NCBI GenBank assembly: GCA_016788635.1 | Contig: JAEUSU010000028.1 | Coordinates: 1 to 64,000, forward strand | DNA from: Flavobacteriales bacterium | GTDB taxonomy: Bacteria > Bacteroidota > Bacteroidia > Flavobacteriales_F > PHOS-HE28 | Length of the DNA: 64,000 nucleotides | Direction of reading: 5' to 3' | In this document: one piece after another, positions 44,290-53,262 of the stretch | Layout: the number at the start of each line of letters is the position of its first letter | Numbering within the stretch: position 1 is the stretch's first letter | Translations under genes and position numbers: made by a program | The notes under the pieces: model-generated | What the model saw: the letters and a program-made list of their open reading frames with translations, nothing else | Databases searched by the model: none | Told to the model about the DNA's origin: nothing

Positions 44290-46293
44290 ATGCATTTCCC
44301 CCTGTTCGGTGAACTGATCGTCATTCTCGGCCTCGCCGCGGGGATCCTCTTGTTGTTCCGCCGGTTCAAGCTACCGGGCATCCTGGGCTTCATCCTCACC
44401 GGCATGATCGCAGGTCCGCACGGCCTGGGCTGGGTGAAGGAGGTCAAGGAAGTGGAGGCCATGGCCGAGATCGGCGTGGTGTTCCTGCTCTTTGTGATCG
44501 GCATGGAGTTCAGCCTGAAGAAGCTCGCCTCGCTGGGCCGCACCGTGTTCATCGGCGGAATGCTTCAGGCCGGACTGACCATCGCCGTTGTGGGCGGGGT
44601 GCTCCACCTCTTCGGCATGAACACGGGATCGGCCGTCTTCATCGGATTCCTGGTGACCCTTTCAAGCACCGCCATCGTGCTGCGCCTGCTGCAGGAGCAA
44701 GGGAAGATGGACGCCCCGCATGGCCGAGTGGCCACCGCCATCCTCATCTTCCAGGACATCATCGTGGTGCCCATGATGCTGGTGACGCCCATGCTGGCCG
44801 GCCAGAGCGAGGACATCACCTCGGACCTGCTGTGGCTGCTCGGCAAAATGCTCCTGTTGCTGGTCGCCGTGTTCATCAGTGGGCGCTATATCGTGCCGCG
44901 TTTGTTGCGCCAGGCCATCAAGGGCAAGGGCAACGAGCTGTTCATCATCACCATCGTGGTCATCTGTTTCGCGGCGGCCTTCGCCACGCAGGCGCTCGGA
45001 CTTTCACTGGCGTTGGGGGCCTTCTTCGCAGGCCTCATCATCAGCGAGACGGACCACGCCTACCATGCCACAGGTATCGTGCTGCCCTTTCACGAGTTGT
45101 TCATGAGCTTCTTCTTCGTGAGCATCGGCATGCTGGTGGACCTCGGCCAGTTCTTCGAACATCCCTTCCTCATCGTCGGCCTCACACTGTTGATGACGCT
45201 TTTGAAAGTGGGCGCCGCGATGATCGCCGTATGGGTGTTGCGCTATCCCCTTCGTACCGCATTGATGAGCGGTCTGGCGCTCTTCCAGCTCGGCGAATTC
45301 GGATTCATCCTCGCCATCCCTGGTCTGGAACACGGCCTCCTCTCCCGCGAACACTATCAGCTGTTCCTCGGTGTGGCCATCCTCAGCATGGGTGTCACGC
45401 CCTTCATGCTCGAATATGCCGACACCATTGTTCGCCGGGCCTTCCTTCAGTTCGTGCCGAAGGGCGTGGCGCGCCGGATGAACAGCTTGGTGAAAGTGCG
45501 CAAGGAGCAGGAACGCAGCCTTGGCAAACAACTGCGCGACCATGTGGTCATCATCGGCTACGGGCTCACCGGGCGGAACGTGGCCAATGCGGCCATCAAC
45601 TCGGGCATTCAATGCCTGATTCTTGATGAGGACCCCGACCTCGCCAAAAAGGCCCAAGCCCTCGGACTGAAGACCCTGGTCGGCGATGCGGCCAATGCCC
45701 ACCTCTTGGAGTCCGCACATGTGGAGCGCGCCCGTGTGGTGGTGGTGGCTGTCAGCGACGCACAGGCAGCTAAACGTATCGTGGCGAACGTGCGGGCGCA
45801 TAGTTCAACCACCCACATCATTGCCCGCATCCGTTATGTGCGCGAAGGACAGGGCCTGTTCGAAGCGGGCGCACACGAGGTCATCCCCGAGGAATTCGAG
45901 ACCAGCATCCAGATCTTCCATCGGCTGCTACGGCGCTACCTGGTCCCCGAGGACCGCATCAAGGAACTGGTGGCCACCTGCCGCAGCGACCACTACGGCC
46001 AAATGACCGGTCGCGTATTGAACCGACCGCGCACTAGCAAGGAGATGGAACTCCCACCACAGGACATGGAGATCGTAACGCTGCCCGTGACCTTGGGGCG
46101 CGGCAAAGTGGTGGGCAACACCATCGGTGAAGCAGGCATCCGTGAACGCTTCGGGGTCACGGTGCTCGCCATTCGGCGCGATGGCCGCTACATCACCAAC
46201 GTGAGCGGCAGTGTACGCATCCTCACGGACGATATCCTCTACCTGCTCGGCACGCCCGAAGGGCTGGCCCGATTGGACAAGACCTTGCGATGA
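44290..46293 (+). CDS. CPA2 family cation:proton antiporter with TrkA-N and TrkA-C (Kef/YbaL-like)
   Basis: This 667-residue protein has an N-terminal antiporter domain of about 12 TM segments (residues 1-390) with FIGMEFS-type and LGAFFAGLIISETDH motifs. An RCK/TrkA-N domain follows (VVIIGYGLTGRNVANAAINSG, about residues 417-437) and then a TrkA-C-like C-terminal segment. Proteins of this kind exchange potassium or sodium for protons and are gated by a cytosolic nucleotide-binding domain. The combination matches KefB/KefC/YbaL rather than simple NhaP. The last helix pair region is intact. Confidence 0.92.
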   Translation: MHFPLFGELIVILGLAAGILLLFRRFKLPGILGFILTGMIAGPHGLGWVKEVKEVEAMAEIGVVFLLFVIGMEFSLKKLASLGRTVFIGGMLQAGLTIAVVGGVLHLFGMNTGSAVFIGFLVTLSSTAIVLRLLQEQGKMDAPHGRVATAILIFQDIIVVPMMLVTPMLAGQSEDITSDLLWLLGKMLLLLVAVFISGRYIVPRLLRQAIKGKGNELFIITIVVICFAAAFATQALGLSLALGAFFAGLIISETDHAYHATGIVLPFHELFMSFFFVSIGMLVDLGQFFEHPFLIVGLTLLMTLLKVGAAMIAVWVLRYPLRTALMSGLALFQLGEFGFILAIPGLEHGLLSREHYQLFLGVAILSMGVTPFMLEYADTIVRRAFLQFVPKGVARRMNSLVKVRKEQERSLGKQLRDHVVIIGYGLTGRNVANAAINSGIQCLILDEDPDLAKKAQALGLKTLVGDAANAHLLESAHVERARVVVVAVSDAQAAKRIVANVRAHSSTTHIIARIRYVREGQGLFEAGAHEVIPEEFETSIQIFHRLLRRYLVPEDRIKELVATCRSDHYGQMTGRVLNRPRTSKEMELPPQDMEIVTLPVTLGRGKVVGNTIGEAGIRERFGVTVLAIRRDGRYITNVSGSVRILTDDILYLLGTPEGLARLDKTLR

Positions 46294-46299
46294 CCGAGG

Positions 46300-47763
46300 T
46301 CATCGGTGCGCCACGGCGTTCCGCAACCGGTACAGTAGCAGCAGCACGAACAATAGCGTACCCAGCGCCAGCGGCCATTGCGTGCCCGGGGTGCCCGGAC
46401 CTGTGCCACCACCATCGTTGGGGCCAAGTGGAAGGTTCCATTCCGGCAGGCTGTTGCGGCGTTCAGCGGGAAGCCTGTCCCCCACCTCCTTCAGGTATCC
46501 CTGCCGCTTGGTGATGTCCCAACCGGTGAGCGCCTGAAGTTCCTCCAGTTCGCGATGCCTGCGGTAGTACAGCTCCTCCAGGTAATCCTGCCCGCTGGCG
46601 CAGCTCAGATCGCCCGTGGCAGGGTTCGTCAGCACATAGCGCGCTTGGAAATGCTCGGTATTGGGCGTCACTTGGAACACCAGGTCCTGCGGGAATTTCT
46701 CCCGGCCATAGCGTACATGAAGGCGTGTGAAGAAGACCTGCCCGCCTCCACCGTTCTGGCCTCCCCAATCCACACCTGCTTCCGCGAACTCGCGTGGCAT
46801 GGGCGGTGGTCCCACGCAGGGATCGCACTTCATTCCCCCGAACGACGGGGTAACGTTCCACGCGTATTCCAGAAAGACCACATTGCGGCCTTCGCGCCGG
46901 TGGGCCCTTGCAAAGAGGTCCTTGTAGAAGGGACCGAACTTCTGCTTTACGAACAGCGGGATGTTGCGGTCCGTGGGCACTTTTACCGTGCGGTAGTTCA
47001 CGCACTCCACACGGCCGGTGCGTGTAAATGCGTATACCACCATATCCTGCGAACCCTTGCTGTTGGCCATGCCCAAGCGGATGGGCAGCATGAACTTATG
47101 GCTGTCGTACCGGATCTGGATCGGACGCAGCAGGTTCGACCCCGTAAGCTGCAACCGCGACACATCCACCTTCACCACGAAGAACTTGAGGTTGCTGCGG
47201 ATGTACGGGTCCAATACCTCATGCGCGGTGTCCGGAATGCGGTATCCGTTCTGGATGAGCCATTGCTTGAGGCCCGTGCTCTCGGTGGCGCTGAGGATAA
47301 GGATATCATACTCACCCACGGCATATTGGGCCTCGATGGTCACACCCAGGTCCTTGGCCTCGGCCTTCATGCGTGATGCATTCGCGGTCGGCACCCTCAT
47401 TAAGGACTCCTCCTGTACCGAGTCGTAGAGCACTTGCGGGTAGCACGGATTCTCGTCGTGGTACTCCACCAGGCGCGGGGAACTGTAGGCATCGAGCATG
47501 CCGAAGACCCTGCGGTCCACGATGCGGATGTCCTGTTGGCGCAGCACCACGGGCACCGGCACCACCATGGCGAAATCCTTCACATCGCCTTGGAAATCGT
47601 TGCTCATGGTCACGATGGTGCGTTGGCCATCGCGCACGAGGATCACTTCACTGCGATCGTTGAAGAGCGTGGCATCGGCGCGGGCCACGTAGAAACCGCA
47701 GAACGCACTGGAGCGCTGAGCGAGCAGTGCAACAAGGAACAGGAACAGGTAGCGCATGGTCAT
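46300..47763 (-). CDS. DUF2330 domain-containing secreted protein
   Basis: This 487-residue protein has a signal peptide (MTMRYLFLFLVALLAQRSSA) and the DUF2330 domain over most of its length (FCGFYVARADATLFNDRSEVIL, VVPVPVVLR and a repeated YDSHKFMLPIRLGMA region). A Gly/Asn-rich linker and a single C-terminal TM helix with a basic tail (YRLRNAVAHR) follow, so it should be held in the membrane with the domain outside. A conserved FCGFYV/CDPCVG Cys pair could form a disulfide. It begins 5 bases after the stop of the RnfD-like gene and is the second gene of that pair. Function unknown. Confidence 0.85.
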   Translation of the reverse strand: MTMRYLFLFLVALLAQRSSAFCGFYVARADATLFNDRSEVILVRDGQRTIVTMSNDFQGDVKDFAMVVPVPVVLRQQDIRIVDRRVFGMLDAYSSPRLVEYHDENPCYPQVLYDSVQEESLMRVPTANASRMKAEAKDLGVTIEAQYAVGEYDILILSATESTGLKQWLIQNGYRIPDTAHEVLDPYIRSNLKFFVVKVDVSRLQLTGSNLLRPIQIRYDSHKFMLPIRLGMANSKGSQDMVVYAFTRTGRVECVNYRTVKVPTDRNIPLFVKQKFGPFYKDLFARAHRREGRNVVFLEYAWNVTPSFGGMKCDPCVGPPPMPREFAEAGVDWGGQNGGGGQVFFTRLHVRYGREKFPQDLVFQVTPNTEHFQARYVLTNPATGDLSCASGQDYLEELYYRRHRELEELQALTGWDITKRQGYLKEVGDRLPAERRNSLPEWNLPLGPNDGGGTGPGTPGTQWPLALGTLLFVLLLLYRLRNAVAHR

Positions 47764-47768
47764 GGGGT

Positions 47769-48623
47769 TCAGTTCGTTCGTAACGGGGTGATGGTGGGCG
47801 GAGTGGCGGTCCACTGGAAGGCGGCGCCCTTGCGGAAATGATCGAGCACGGGGTTGATCGCGCAGAAGATGAGCAGGGCCCAAATGGGCGCGGCGTTGAT
47901 CCAGTATTTCCACGAGAGCATGAACGCCAGCAGCGCCACACCCATGCTCCAGTAAATGCGCGCTGCTTGCGACCGCGGCGTGGTCATGGGATCGGTGATC
48001 ATGAAGAAGGTGAAGAGCAGCAACGAACCGTTCATGAGCCGGTGAAGCCACACGTCCATGCCCCAGCCCAGGTAGAGCACCGTGCGCAACAGTTCGAGCA
48101 GGGCGAAGGTGCCGAGGAAGGCAATGCTGGTATCGATGCGGCCCACGCGAAGTACCACCATGCCACCGGCAGCACCCACCAGAAAGACCAACATGGCACC
48201 ACTGCCCCACTGCCCCGGGCTCACCCATGCATCACCCGTGAACAGCACCGCCGCAGCGATGCCCAGGTTCCCCGGATTGAAGATGTGCTTGCCATCCCAG
48301 CGCACCAGGAATTTGCTGGAGATCGCCACCGCAGCGCCCAACGCAAGTGTCCATGGTGAACCAGCCTTCAGCAACAGGCTCATGCCCAGACCGGTGATCA
48401 ACGCGCTCTTCAACGATGACCAGGCAACGCCCTTCCAACGGATGAACAGCGACTGCACGCTGAGCGCGGTGCCGATGAGGATGGCGTAGCGCGGCCATTC
48501 GGCATCCCAGCCCAAGGCCAGAATACCGTACAGCAGAAAGCCGGCAAGGAACAGGACCTGGAAGTGGCGGGCATCGCGCTGAAGAAAGGCGATGGCTCGA
48601 CCGAAGGCGCGTTGGAGCAGCAT
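47769..48623 (-). CDS. RnfD/NqrB-like integral membrane protein (stand-alone)
   Basis: This 284-residue protein has about eight hydrophobic segments. It carries the RnfD/NqrB core markers SSKFLVRWDGKHIFNPGNLGI and FFMITDPMTTPRS. The covalent-flavin SGAT motif of RnfD and NqrB is not obvious; the corresponding region reads SPGQWGSGAMLVF. No other Rnf or Nqr gene is nearby, so it is not part of a complete complex in this window. It is paired with a DUF2330 gene, an arrangement I associate with bacteria lacking the full operon. The ATG at 48623 was preferred to GTG at 48650. Confidence 0.75.
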   Translation of the reverse strand: MLLQRAFGRAIAFLQRDARHFQVLFLAGFLLYGILALGWDAEWPRYAILIGTALSVQSLFIRWKGVAWSSLKSALITGLGMSLLLKAGSPWTLALGAAVAISSKFLVRWDGKHIFNPGNLGIAAAVLFTGDAWVSPGQWGSGAMLVFLVGAAGGMVVLRVGRIDTSIAFLGTFALLELLRTVLYLGWGMDVWLHRLMNGSLLLFTFFMITDPMTTPRSQAARIYWSMGVALLAFMLSWKYWINAAPIWALLIFCAINPVLDHFRKGAAFQWTATPPTITPLRTN

Positions 48624-48715
48624 GAGCTTGGGAACTGTGCTGCCGTACACACCAGCCGCCAGAAGGTTCGATCACCTCGAAACCTTGGGCCCCTGAACTG
48701 CGTTGCAGCGGCTGC

Positions 48716-49144
48716 ATGATGCATCACAACACATTGACCGCACAGGCGATCGGGCACATCCTTCTGGTGGATGACGAGGACGATTGCAACTTCGTCACCC
48801 GGTTGGTCCTGAAGAAGGCGGGCTTCACCGGCAGGCTCACCTGCTTCACTTCGGCGGAGATGGCTCTTGCATACATGCGAAAGGGCCAGGACCTGCCGGA
48901 CATCATGTTCGTGGACATCAACATGCCGGCCGTGAACGGCTTCGAGTTCCTGGCCACCTGCGAGGCCGAGAAGTTGCTTCCGAACGATGTCACCTCCGTG
49001 ATCATGTTCAGCAGCAGCAACAGGCCCAGCGACCTGGAACGAGCGCTCAGCTTCAATTCCGTGATCGGCTATGTCGAAAAGGCCTTGAGCGTTGATAGCT
49101 TCGAACGGGTATTGAAAGACCACACCAAAGCGCGCGGGCTCTGA
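48716..49144 (+). CDS. Single-domain response regulator (CheY-like receiver)
   Basis: This 142-residue protein is a receiver domain without output domain: acidic pair D19-D20 (ILLVDDEDD), phosphoacceptor D67 (FVDINMP), switch Ser/Thr near FSSSN (98-102) and Lys122 (YVEKAL). It begins a three-gene cassette with another receiver and a histidine kinase gene, 20 bases from the next start. An Asn-Arg pair follows the switch residue. No DNA-binding output suggests it relays a phosphoryl group or controls a partner protein. Confidence 0.9.
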   Translation: MMHHNTLTAQAIGHILLVDDEDDCNFVTRLVLKKAGFTGRLTCFTSAEMALAYMRKGQDLPDIMFVDINMPAVNGFEFLATCEAEKLLPNDVTSVIMFSSSNRPSDLERALSFNSVIGYVEKALSVDSFERVLKDHTKARGL

Positions 49145-49164
49145 ACCCATCACCCCAAGCGAAC

Positions 49165-49533
49165 ATGAGCAAGATCCTGATCATCGAGGACGAGACCATC
49201 ATCTCCTTCGGATACCGGCTTCAATTGGAGCGCATGGGCTTCGAGGTGATCGGTACCGCACGCAGTTCAGCCGAGGCCGAGGAACTGTTGCGTAACGAAC
49301 GCCCCGACCTCATCATCATGGACATTTACCTGAAGGGCGAGAAGAACGGACTTGAACTGGCGCAGGAGATCCACGCCACCGACACCATTCCCATCATCTT
49401 CCTTACCGCCAGCACCAAGCCCGAGATCATTGAGACCATTCGTGGCCTGAAGGGCTGCCAGTACCTGCCCAAGCCGATCAACTCGGACAGCCTGGAGGAC
49501 ATGCTGCAGCGCTTCGCACGCGGCGCGAACTGA
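49165..49533 (+). CDS. Single-domain response regulator (CheY-like receiver)
   Basis: This 122-residue receiver has the acidic pair E8-D9 (ILIIEDE), phosphoacceptor D53 (IIMDIYLKGEKNG), switch Thr81 (FLTAST) and Lys103 (LPKPI). The DIYLKGEKNG segment is typical of receivers paired with HisKA_2-type kinases. It ends 6 bases before the histidine kinase gene. No output domain is present. Confidence 0.92.
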   Translation: MSKILIIEDETIISFGYRLQLERMGFEVIGTARSSAEAEELLRNERPDLIIMDIYLKGEKNGLELAQEIHATDTIPIIFLTASTKPEIIETIRGLKGCQYLPKPINSDSLEDMLQRFARGAN

Positions 49534-49539
49534 CCCGCC

Positions 49540-50247
49540 ATGGCCGACCGACCGACCAAGGCCGACCCCACACAAGCGGACCGGCTGCACCACTTCGCGC
49601 ACGACCTGCGGAACCGCCTTGCGGCCATCCAACAGGTGCTCCAGCAATTCAAAGCTGTCGGAGGCGATGATGCGGGTGAACTGGTCACTTTCGGCGAACA
49701 ACAGTACTTCAAGGCCATGCGCAGCACCGAGGAACTGCTGGATGACCTTGGCGTGGAACGGGGCATCACCATCGCCACACGAACGCCGATCGACCTTGGC
49801 GAACTGACCACCAAGGCCATTGCAGGGATCGGCCACCGGCTGGAGCGCAAGCAGCAGACCGTGGAATCTTCATTGCCACAAGGCATGGTCGTGAACGGCG
49901 ATGCCCATTGGTTGAACGAATTGGTGAACGCCCTGCTCACCAATGCATCCAAGTTCTCTGGAACGGGCACCACGATCCATGTCGCGATGGAACGCCAAAG
50001 CGACATGGCCGTGCTCTCCATCCGCGATCATGGCGTAGGTCTTTCGCCTGCAGACCTTCAGCAGGTCTTCGTGCGATATGCCTGGCTTGAGAGCCTAAGT
50101 ACCAATGGCGAAGCCCAAGGACGCAGCACCCTGGGCCGTGCCAAGCAATGGGCCGCAGCACACGGAGGTGAGCTTACCGCACAAAGCGATGGCCCCGGCA
50201 AAGGCAGCACCTTCACGCTTCGCCTCCCGCTTGCTTCGGCTCAGTAG
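49540..50247 (+). CDS. Cytoplasmic histidine kinase with a degenerate G2 box
   Basis: This 235-residue protein has no membrane segment. The H box is HHFAHDLRNRLAAI with phosphoacceptor His21, the N box NELVNALLTNASKF is near residue 125, and a G1 box DHGVGLS follows. The G2 box, usually GLGLAI, reads GRSTLGRAKQWAAAHGG, so the nucleotide-binding lid is altered. Substrate binding may still occur, but the change is worth testing. It completes a receiver-receiver-kinase cassette and its last 7 bases overlap the convergent NYN gene. No sensory domain is visible. Confidence 0.85.
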   Translation: MADRPTKADPTQADRLHHFAHDLRNRLAAIQQVLQQFKAVGGDDAGELVTFGEQQYFKAMRSTEELLDDLGVERGITIATRTPIDLGELTTKAIAGIGHRLERKQQTVESSLPQGMVVNGDAHWLNELVNALLTNASKFSGTGTTIHVAMERQSDMAVLSIRDHGVGLSPADLQQVFVRYAWLESLSTNGEAQGRSTLGRAKQWAAAHGGELTAQSDGPGKGSTFTLRLPLASAQ

Positions 50248-51179
50248 TCTGCAAGGACCTGGCGCACATCACGCGCCACGCGCTGGCCCTTATTGTTCAC
50301 GGCCACATTGAACTCCACCTCGTCGTTCACGCGCAGCTGATCGAAGGTCACGTCCTGCAGATCATCGTACCGGAAGAACAGGTTATTATCCGGGTATCGG
50401 ATAAAGCCATAGCCGTTCATCAGGCTCATCACCGTGCTTCGGTGGCGCTCCTCATCGACCATGGTCACCGGAGCACGTTCAGCACTTTCGATCTCGCTGT
50501 CACGCGTGGTATCACGCACAACGAACATGTCCCGAACGACCTCATCATCGTCCTTCAGGCCTTCATCGATGAGGTCGTGCATGGGCAGCGGGTAACTCAC
50601 CTCGTTCCACAGGTCGGTACTGGTCTTGGTGGTCTGTACATCGCCGGTCTCCTGATCGGCGAACTCGAAATCCCACCCCAGCAGCATGGTCTTGCAGCCT
50701 AATGCGTGCAGCTTGCGCACCAACGGCACATGGTCACCATCACTGGCCACAAGCACCACTACATCGTAGCGCTTCAGCATGCAGAGCTCGTAGGTCTCCA
50801 AGGCCATCAGCACATCGATCCCTTTTTCCCGCTTGCGGCCCATAAGGTCCTTCACCGGCAGGTAATGGGTCTGTACGTTATTGTACATCAACACATCATC
50901 GAACACCCTGTCGTAGTACAACTGGTTCGGCTTCTCGTTGGCATCGCGCGCGCTGAAGCGGCCACGGAAGAAATGGGCATCAATGATGTGGGCCAGGTTG
51001 GGACGGGTGCCCTCCCGCTCGGCCACCATGTGGCGGATGAAGTCGTGCAGGCCACCGATGTGCAGGCGCCGGCGGTGCGTGTGTACGTAGTTGTAATAGT
51101 TGCTTACGTGGGTGAAATAGCCTCCATCGTAGAACACACCCACTTTAACGGCATGGGTACCGGAATTGCTCGTTGCCAT
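50241..51179 (-). CDS. NYN (PIN-like) domain protein with C-terminal cold-shock-like domain
   Basis: This 312-residue protein has an N-terminal NYN/LabA-like nuclease domain (VGVFYDGGYFTH with Asp18, KGIDVLMALETYEL, VVLVASDGDHVPLV) and a C-terminal OB/cold-shock-like segment (from about residue 245: STVMSLMNGYGFIRYPDNNLFF and EVEFNV). The conserved acidic residues expected for metal-dependent RNA cleavage are present. The combination suggests an RNA-binding nuclease. It ends within the convergent histidine kinase gene (7 bases) and is divergent from the secreted DUF4468-like gene. Confidence 0.82.
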   Translation of the reverse strand: MATSNSGTHAVKVGVFYDGGYFTHVSNYYNYVHTHRRRLHIGGLHDFIRHMVAEREGTRPNLAHIIDAHFFRGRFSARDANEKPNQLYYDRVFDDVLMYNNVQTHYLPVKDLMGRKREKGIDVLMALETYELCMLKRYDVVVLVASDGDHVPLVRKLHALGCKTMLLGWDFEFADQETGDVQTTKTSTDLWNEVSYPLPMHDLIDEGLKDDDEVVRDMFVVRDTTRDSEIESAERAPVTMVDEERHRSTVMSLMNGYGFIRYPDNNLFFRYDDLQDVTFDQLRVNDEVEFNVAVNNKGQRVARDVRQVLADY

Positions 51180-51255
51180 TTGGTATCGTTATTGGTATAG
51201 CGGGGCCAAAAGTAACGCCAACGTTAACGGTGGTCATCTTCCTAACTTTCGCACC

Positions 51256-51816
51256 GTGACCGTACGTCATCCGATCCTGCTCCTGCTATTGCTTGCACTA
51301 CTTTGCAGCGCCTTGGTACAGGCCCCACAAGCGGCCACGGCCATTACATACGACAGGTCCATAGGTGTGGCGCTCAACGGCATTCAGATCTTCGACAAGG
51401 CGAACGAGGCCTGGACCTGGACCTTCGGGCGCGAACCGGGGGCCAAATTGCTTCGCAGCGACCGCGGTGACGGCCTGATCGAGGGCACGGCCCGGTTCAA
51501 CTTCCGTTCGGAAATGCTCACTGGGCGGGAAGAGACCATGGGCGTGGTGCAGTACAGGGTAGTGATCCGCACGACCGCGGGTGAGTGCCGTGTGGTGGTG
51601 AGCGAACTGACGCACACCGGCAACCGCAACACCGCCAAGGGAGGTATTCACGTTGGCCTTTTACGACGGGGCGAAGATGCCGTGGACCATGTGCGCGGCA
51701 TGAGCCGGTCCAACGCCAAGCGCCTGCACGACGAGCTTACGGCCCAGTCCGACACACGCGTAACGGCCTTGCTCAGGGCCTTCGAAGGCCGTATGCGTGC
51801 TGGAAGTGCTCCATAG
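51256..51816 (+). CDS. Secreted protein, DUF4468-like
   Basis: This 186-residue protein starts at GTG, has a signal peptide (hydrophobic Leu-rich core, cleavage near QAATA) and a domain resembling DUF4468, a TBP-like fold. Hallmarks are an N-terminal IQIFDKANEAWTWTFG, a GxGxF-type strand (IEGTARFNF) and VVIRTTAGECRVVVSEL. It lies 77 bases from the divergent NYN gene. A near-match to the -7 box (TAACTTTC) ends 5 bases before the GTG. Function unknown. Confidence 0.6.
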   Translation: MTVRHPILLLLLLALLCSALVQAPQAATAITYDRSIGVALNGIQIFDKANEAWTWTFGREPGAKLLRSDRGDGLIEGTARFNFRSEMLTGREETMGVVQYRVVIRTTAGECRVVVSELTHTGNRNTAKGGIHVGLLRRGEDAVDHVRGMSRSNAKRLHDELTAQSDTRVTALLRAFEGRMRAGSAP

Positions 51817-51861
51817 ACCACTGCAACCGGAACGGTATTCCTGCGTAGAACGGCCGTATCC

Positions 51862-53178
51862 ATGCGACCCTTCCTACGCTCCTCCATCCGTAAGTGGCCC
51901 TTTCTGGCGGCCCTGCTCGCTTTCGGCTTTATTGCATACGGTGTAGTGCTCATTTCCCAAGCACGCTCCCTCCAACAACGTATTGCCCACGAACTCCGCC
52001 TGCTGGACGAACTGGCCAAGCTGAACGACGACATCCATGAGCTGGGGTTGATCCACCGGGTGGATGTGAGCGTGCGCCAATACCGCTGGCCCGAGCAATA
52101 TGACCGTGTGCTGGACCGCGTGAAAAGGCTCCAGAGCCAATATCCCGAAGTGGCAGGCATGACCGATCTGCCGCAAGCCCTGGGCACCACCCTGCAGTTG
52201 GCCGACTCCCTGCACCAGCAGGCCATGGCCCAACAGGGCGCCTGGAGCGAAGGCAGGAACACCGAGGCCGTGTTCCAGATCATGCTGCAACGGTCACAGA
52301 AAGTGGTGGACCGCGTCTCACGCGGTATCCAGGAACGTGGCCTGCTCCTCTACACCGGCACCCTCTCCGACCGCTGGAACGAGGCACAGGTGCTCCTGAT
52401 CACCGCCTGCCTGATGGCCGTGCTGATCGCTTGGTTGGCCGGCATGAGCAACCGATTGCTGCAGGAGAGCCGATTGCGCACCGAGCAACTTCACGTGGCC
52501 AAAACGAACCTTGAGCGTACCAACCGCGAGCTCCGCGAGACCATGTTGAGCAAGGAGGAGAAGGAGGTGATGATCAAAGAGATCCATCACCGGGTGAAGA
52601 ACAACCTCCAGATCGTGAAGAGCCTGATCCGCTTCCAGATGGACCAGGTGAACGACCCACGCACCACAGAGCTCTTCAACGAGTGCGTGAACCGCGTGAG
52701 CGCCATGGCCCTGGTGCACGAACAGACCTACCTCAGCAAGGACCTGGCGAACATCGACGTGAACAACTACCTGGCACACCTCACCCGGGACCTGTGCTAC
52801 GCCTACACCATCGACATCAAGCTCGACCTTGACATCCGTATCAACGTCTCCACCCTGAGCGTGGACACCTTGATCCCGCTCGGATTGTTGATCAACGAAG
52901 TGATCTCCAACTCGTTGAAATACGCCTTCAAGGGCCGTAAGCAGGGCACCATATTCGTACACCTCGATGGCACCGAGCAAGGAGGCCTTAATATGCGCAT
53001 TGGTGATGACGGTGTGGGCCTGCCAGACCACGGGAAGTGGGAACGCCCCCAGAGCCTGGGCATGGAGCTCATCCACACGTTGGCAGGTCAACTGGACGCC
53101 CGCATTGCACTGGTGCCTGGCACCGGCACCGTGTACGAGCTGAGCTCCATCGTGGTCGAGCAGCGCCGACGCGCCTGA
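51862..53178 (+). CDS. Sensor histidine kinase, HisKA_2/HWE-like, with periplasmic sensor
   Basis: This 438-residue protein has a TM segment near residues 12-34, a periplasmic helical sensor of about 150 residues with no recognised fold, a second TM near 178-197, a coiled linker and a HisKA_2 dimerisation segment with EIHHRVKNNLQIV (His242). The HATPase domain carries the N box LINEVISNSLKYAF and GDDGVGLP. The LGMELI G2 box is intact. This class usually phosphorylates single-domain receivers of the kind found 2 kb upstream. It starts 45 bases after the DUF4468-like gene. Confidence 0.9.
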   Translation: MRPFLRSSIRKWPFLAALLAFGFIAYGVVLISQARSLQQRIAHELRLLDELAKLNDDIHELGLIHRVDVSVRQYRWPEQYDRVLDRVKRLQSQYPEVAGMTDLPQALGTTLQLADSLHQQAMAQQGAWSEGRNTEAVFQIMLQRSQKVVDRVSRGIQERGLLLYTGTLSDRWNEAQVLLITACLMAVLIAWLAGMSNRLLQESRLRTEQLHVAKTNLERTNRELRETMLSKEEKEVMIKEIHHRVKNNLQIVKSLIRFQMDQVNDPRTTELFNECVNRVSAMALVHEQTYLSKDLANIDVNNYLAHLTRDLCYAYTIDIKLDLDIRINVSTLSVDTLIPLGLLINEVISNSLKYAFKGRKQGTIFVHLDGTEQGGLNMRIGDDGVGLPDHGKWERPQSLGMELIHTLAGQLDARIALVPGTGTVYELSSIVVEQRRRA

Positions 53179-53262
53179 GCGCCGCTAACCGTCCATCACA
53201 GCAGCACACTGTTGGCGCTGGTCCGCGCGAAGTAGCTTCGCGCCGCATCCCACCCTCACGGG

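Noticed and set aside
47764-48228. Extension of the DUF2330 gene back to 48228
   Set aside because: It runs through the RnfD-like gene in another frame; the signal peptide begins at 47763.
53225-53243. Hairpin with 8-base arms and 3-base loop ahead of the prolyl oligopeptidase gene
   Set aside because: No T-run follows and it lies close to the next start, so I cannot say whether it is a terminator.
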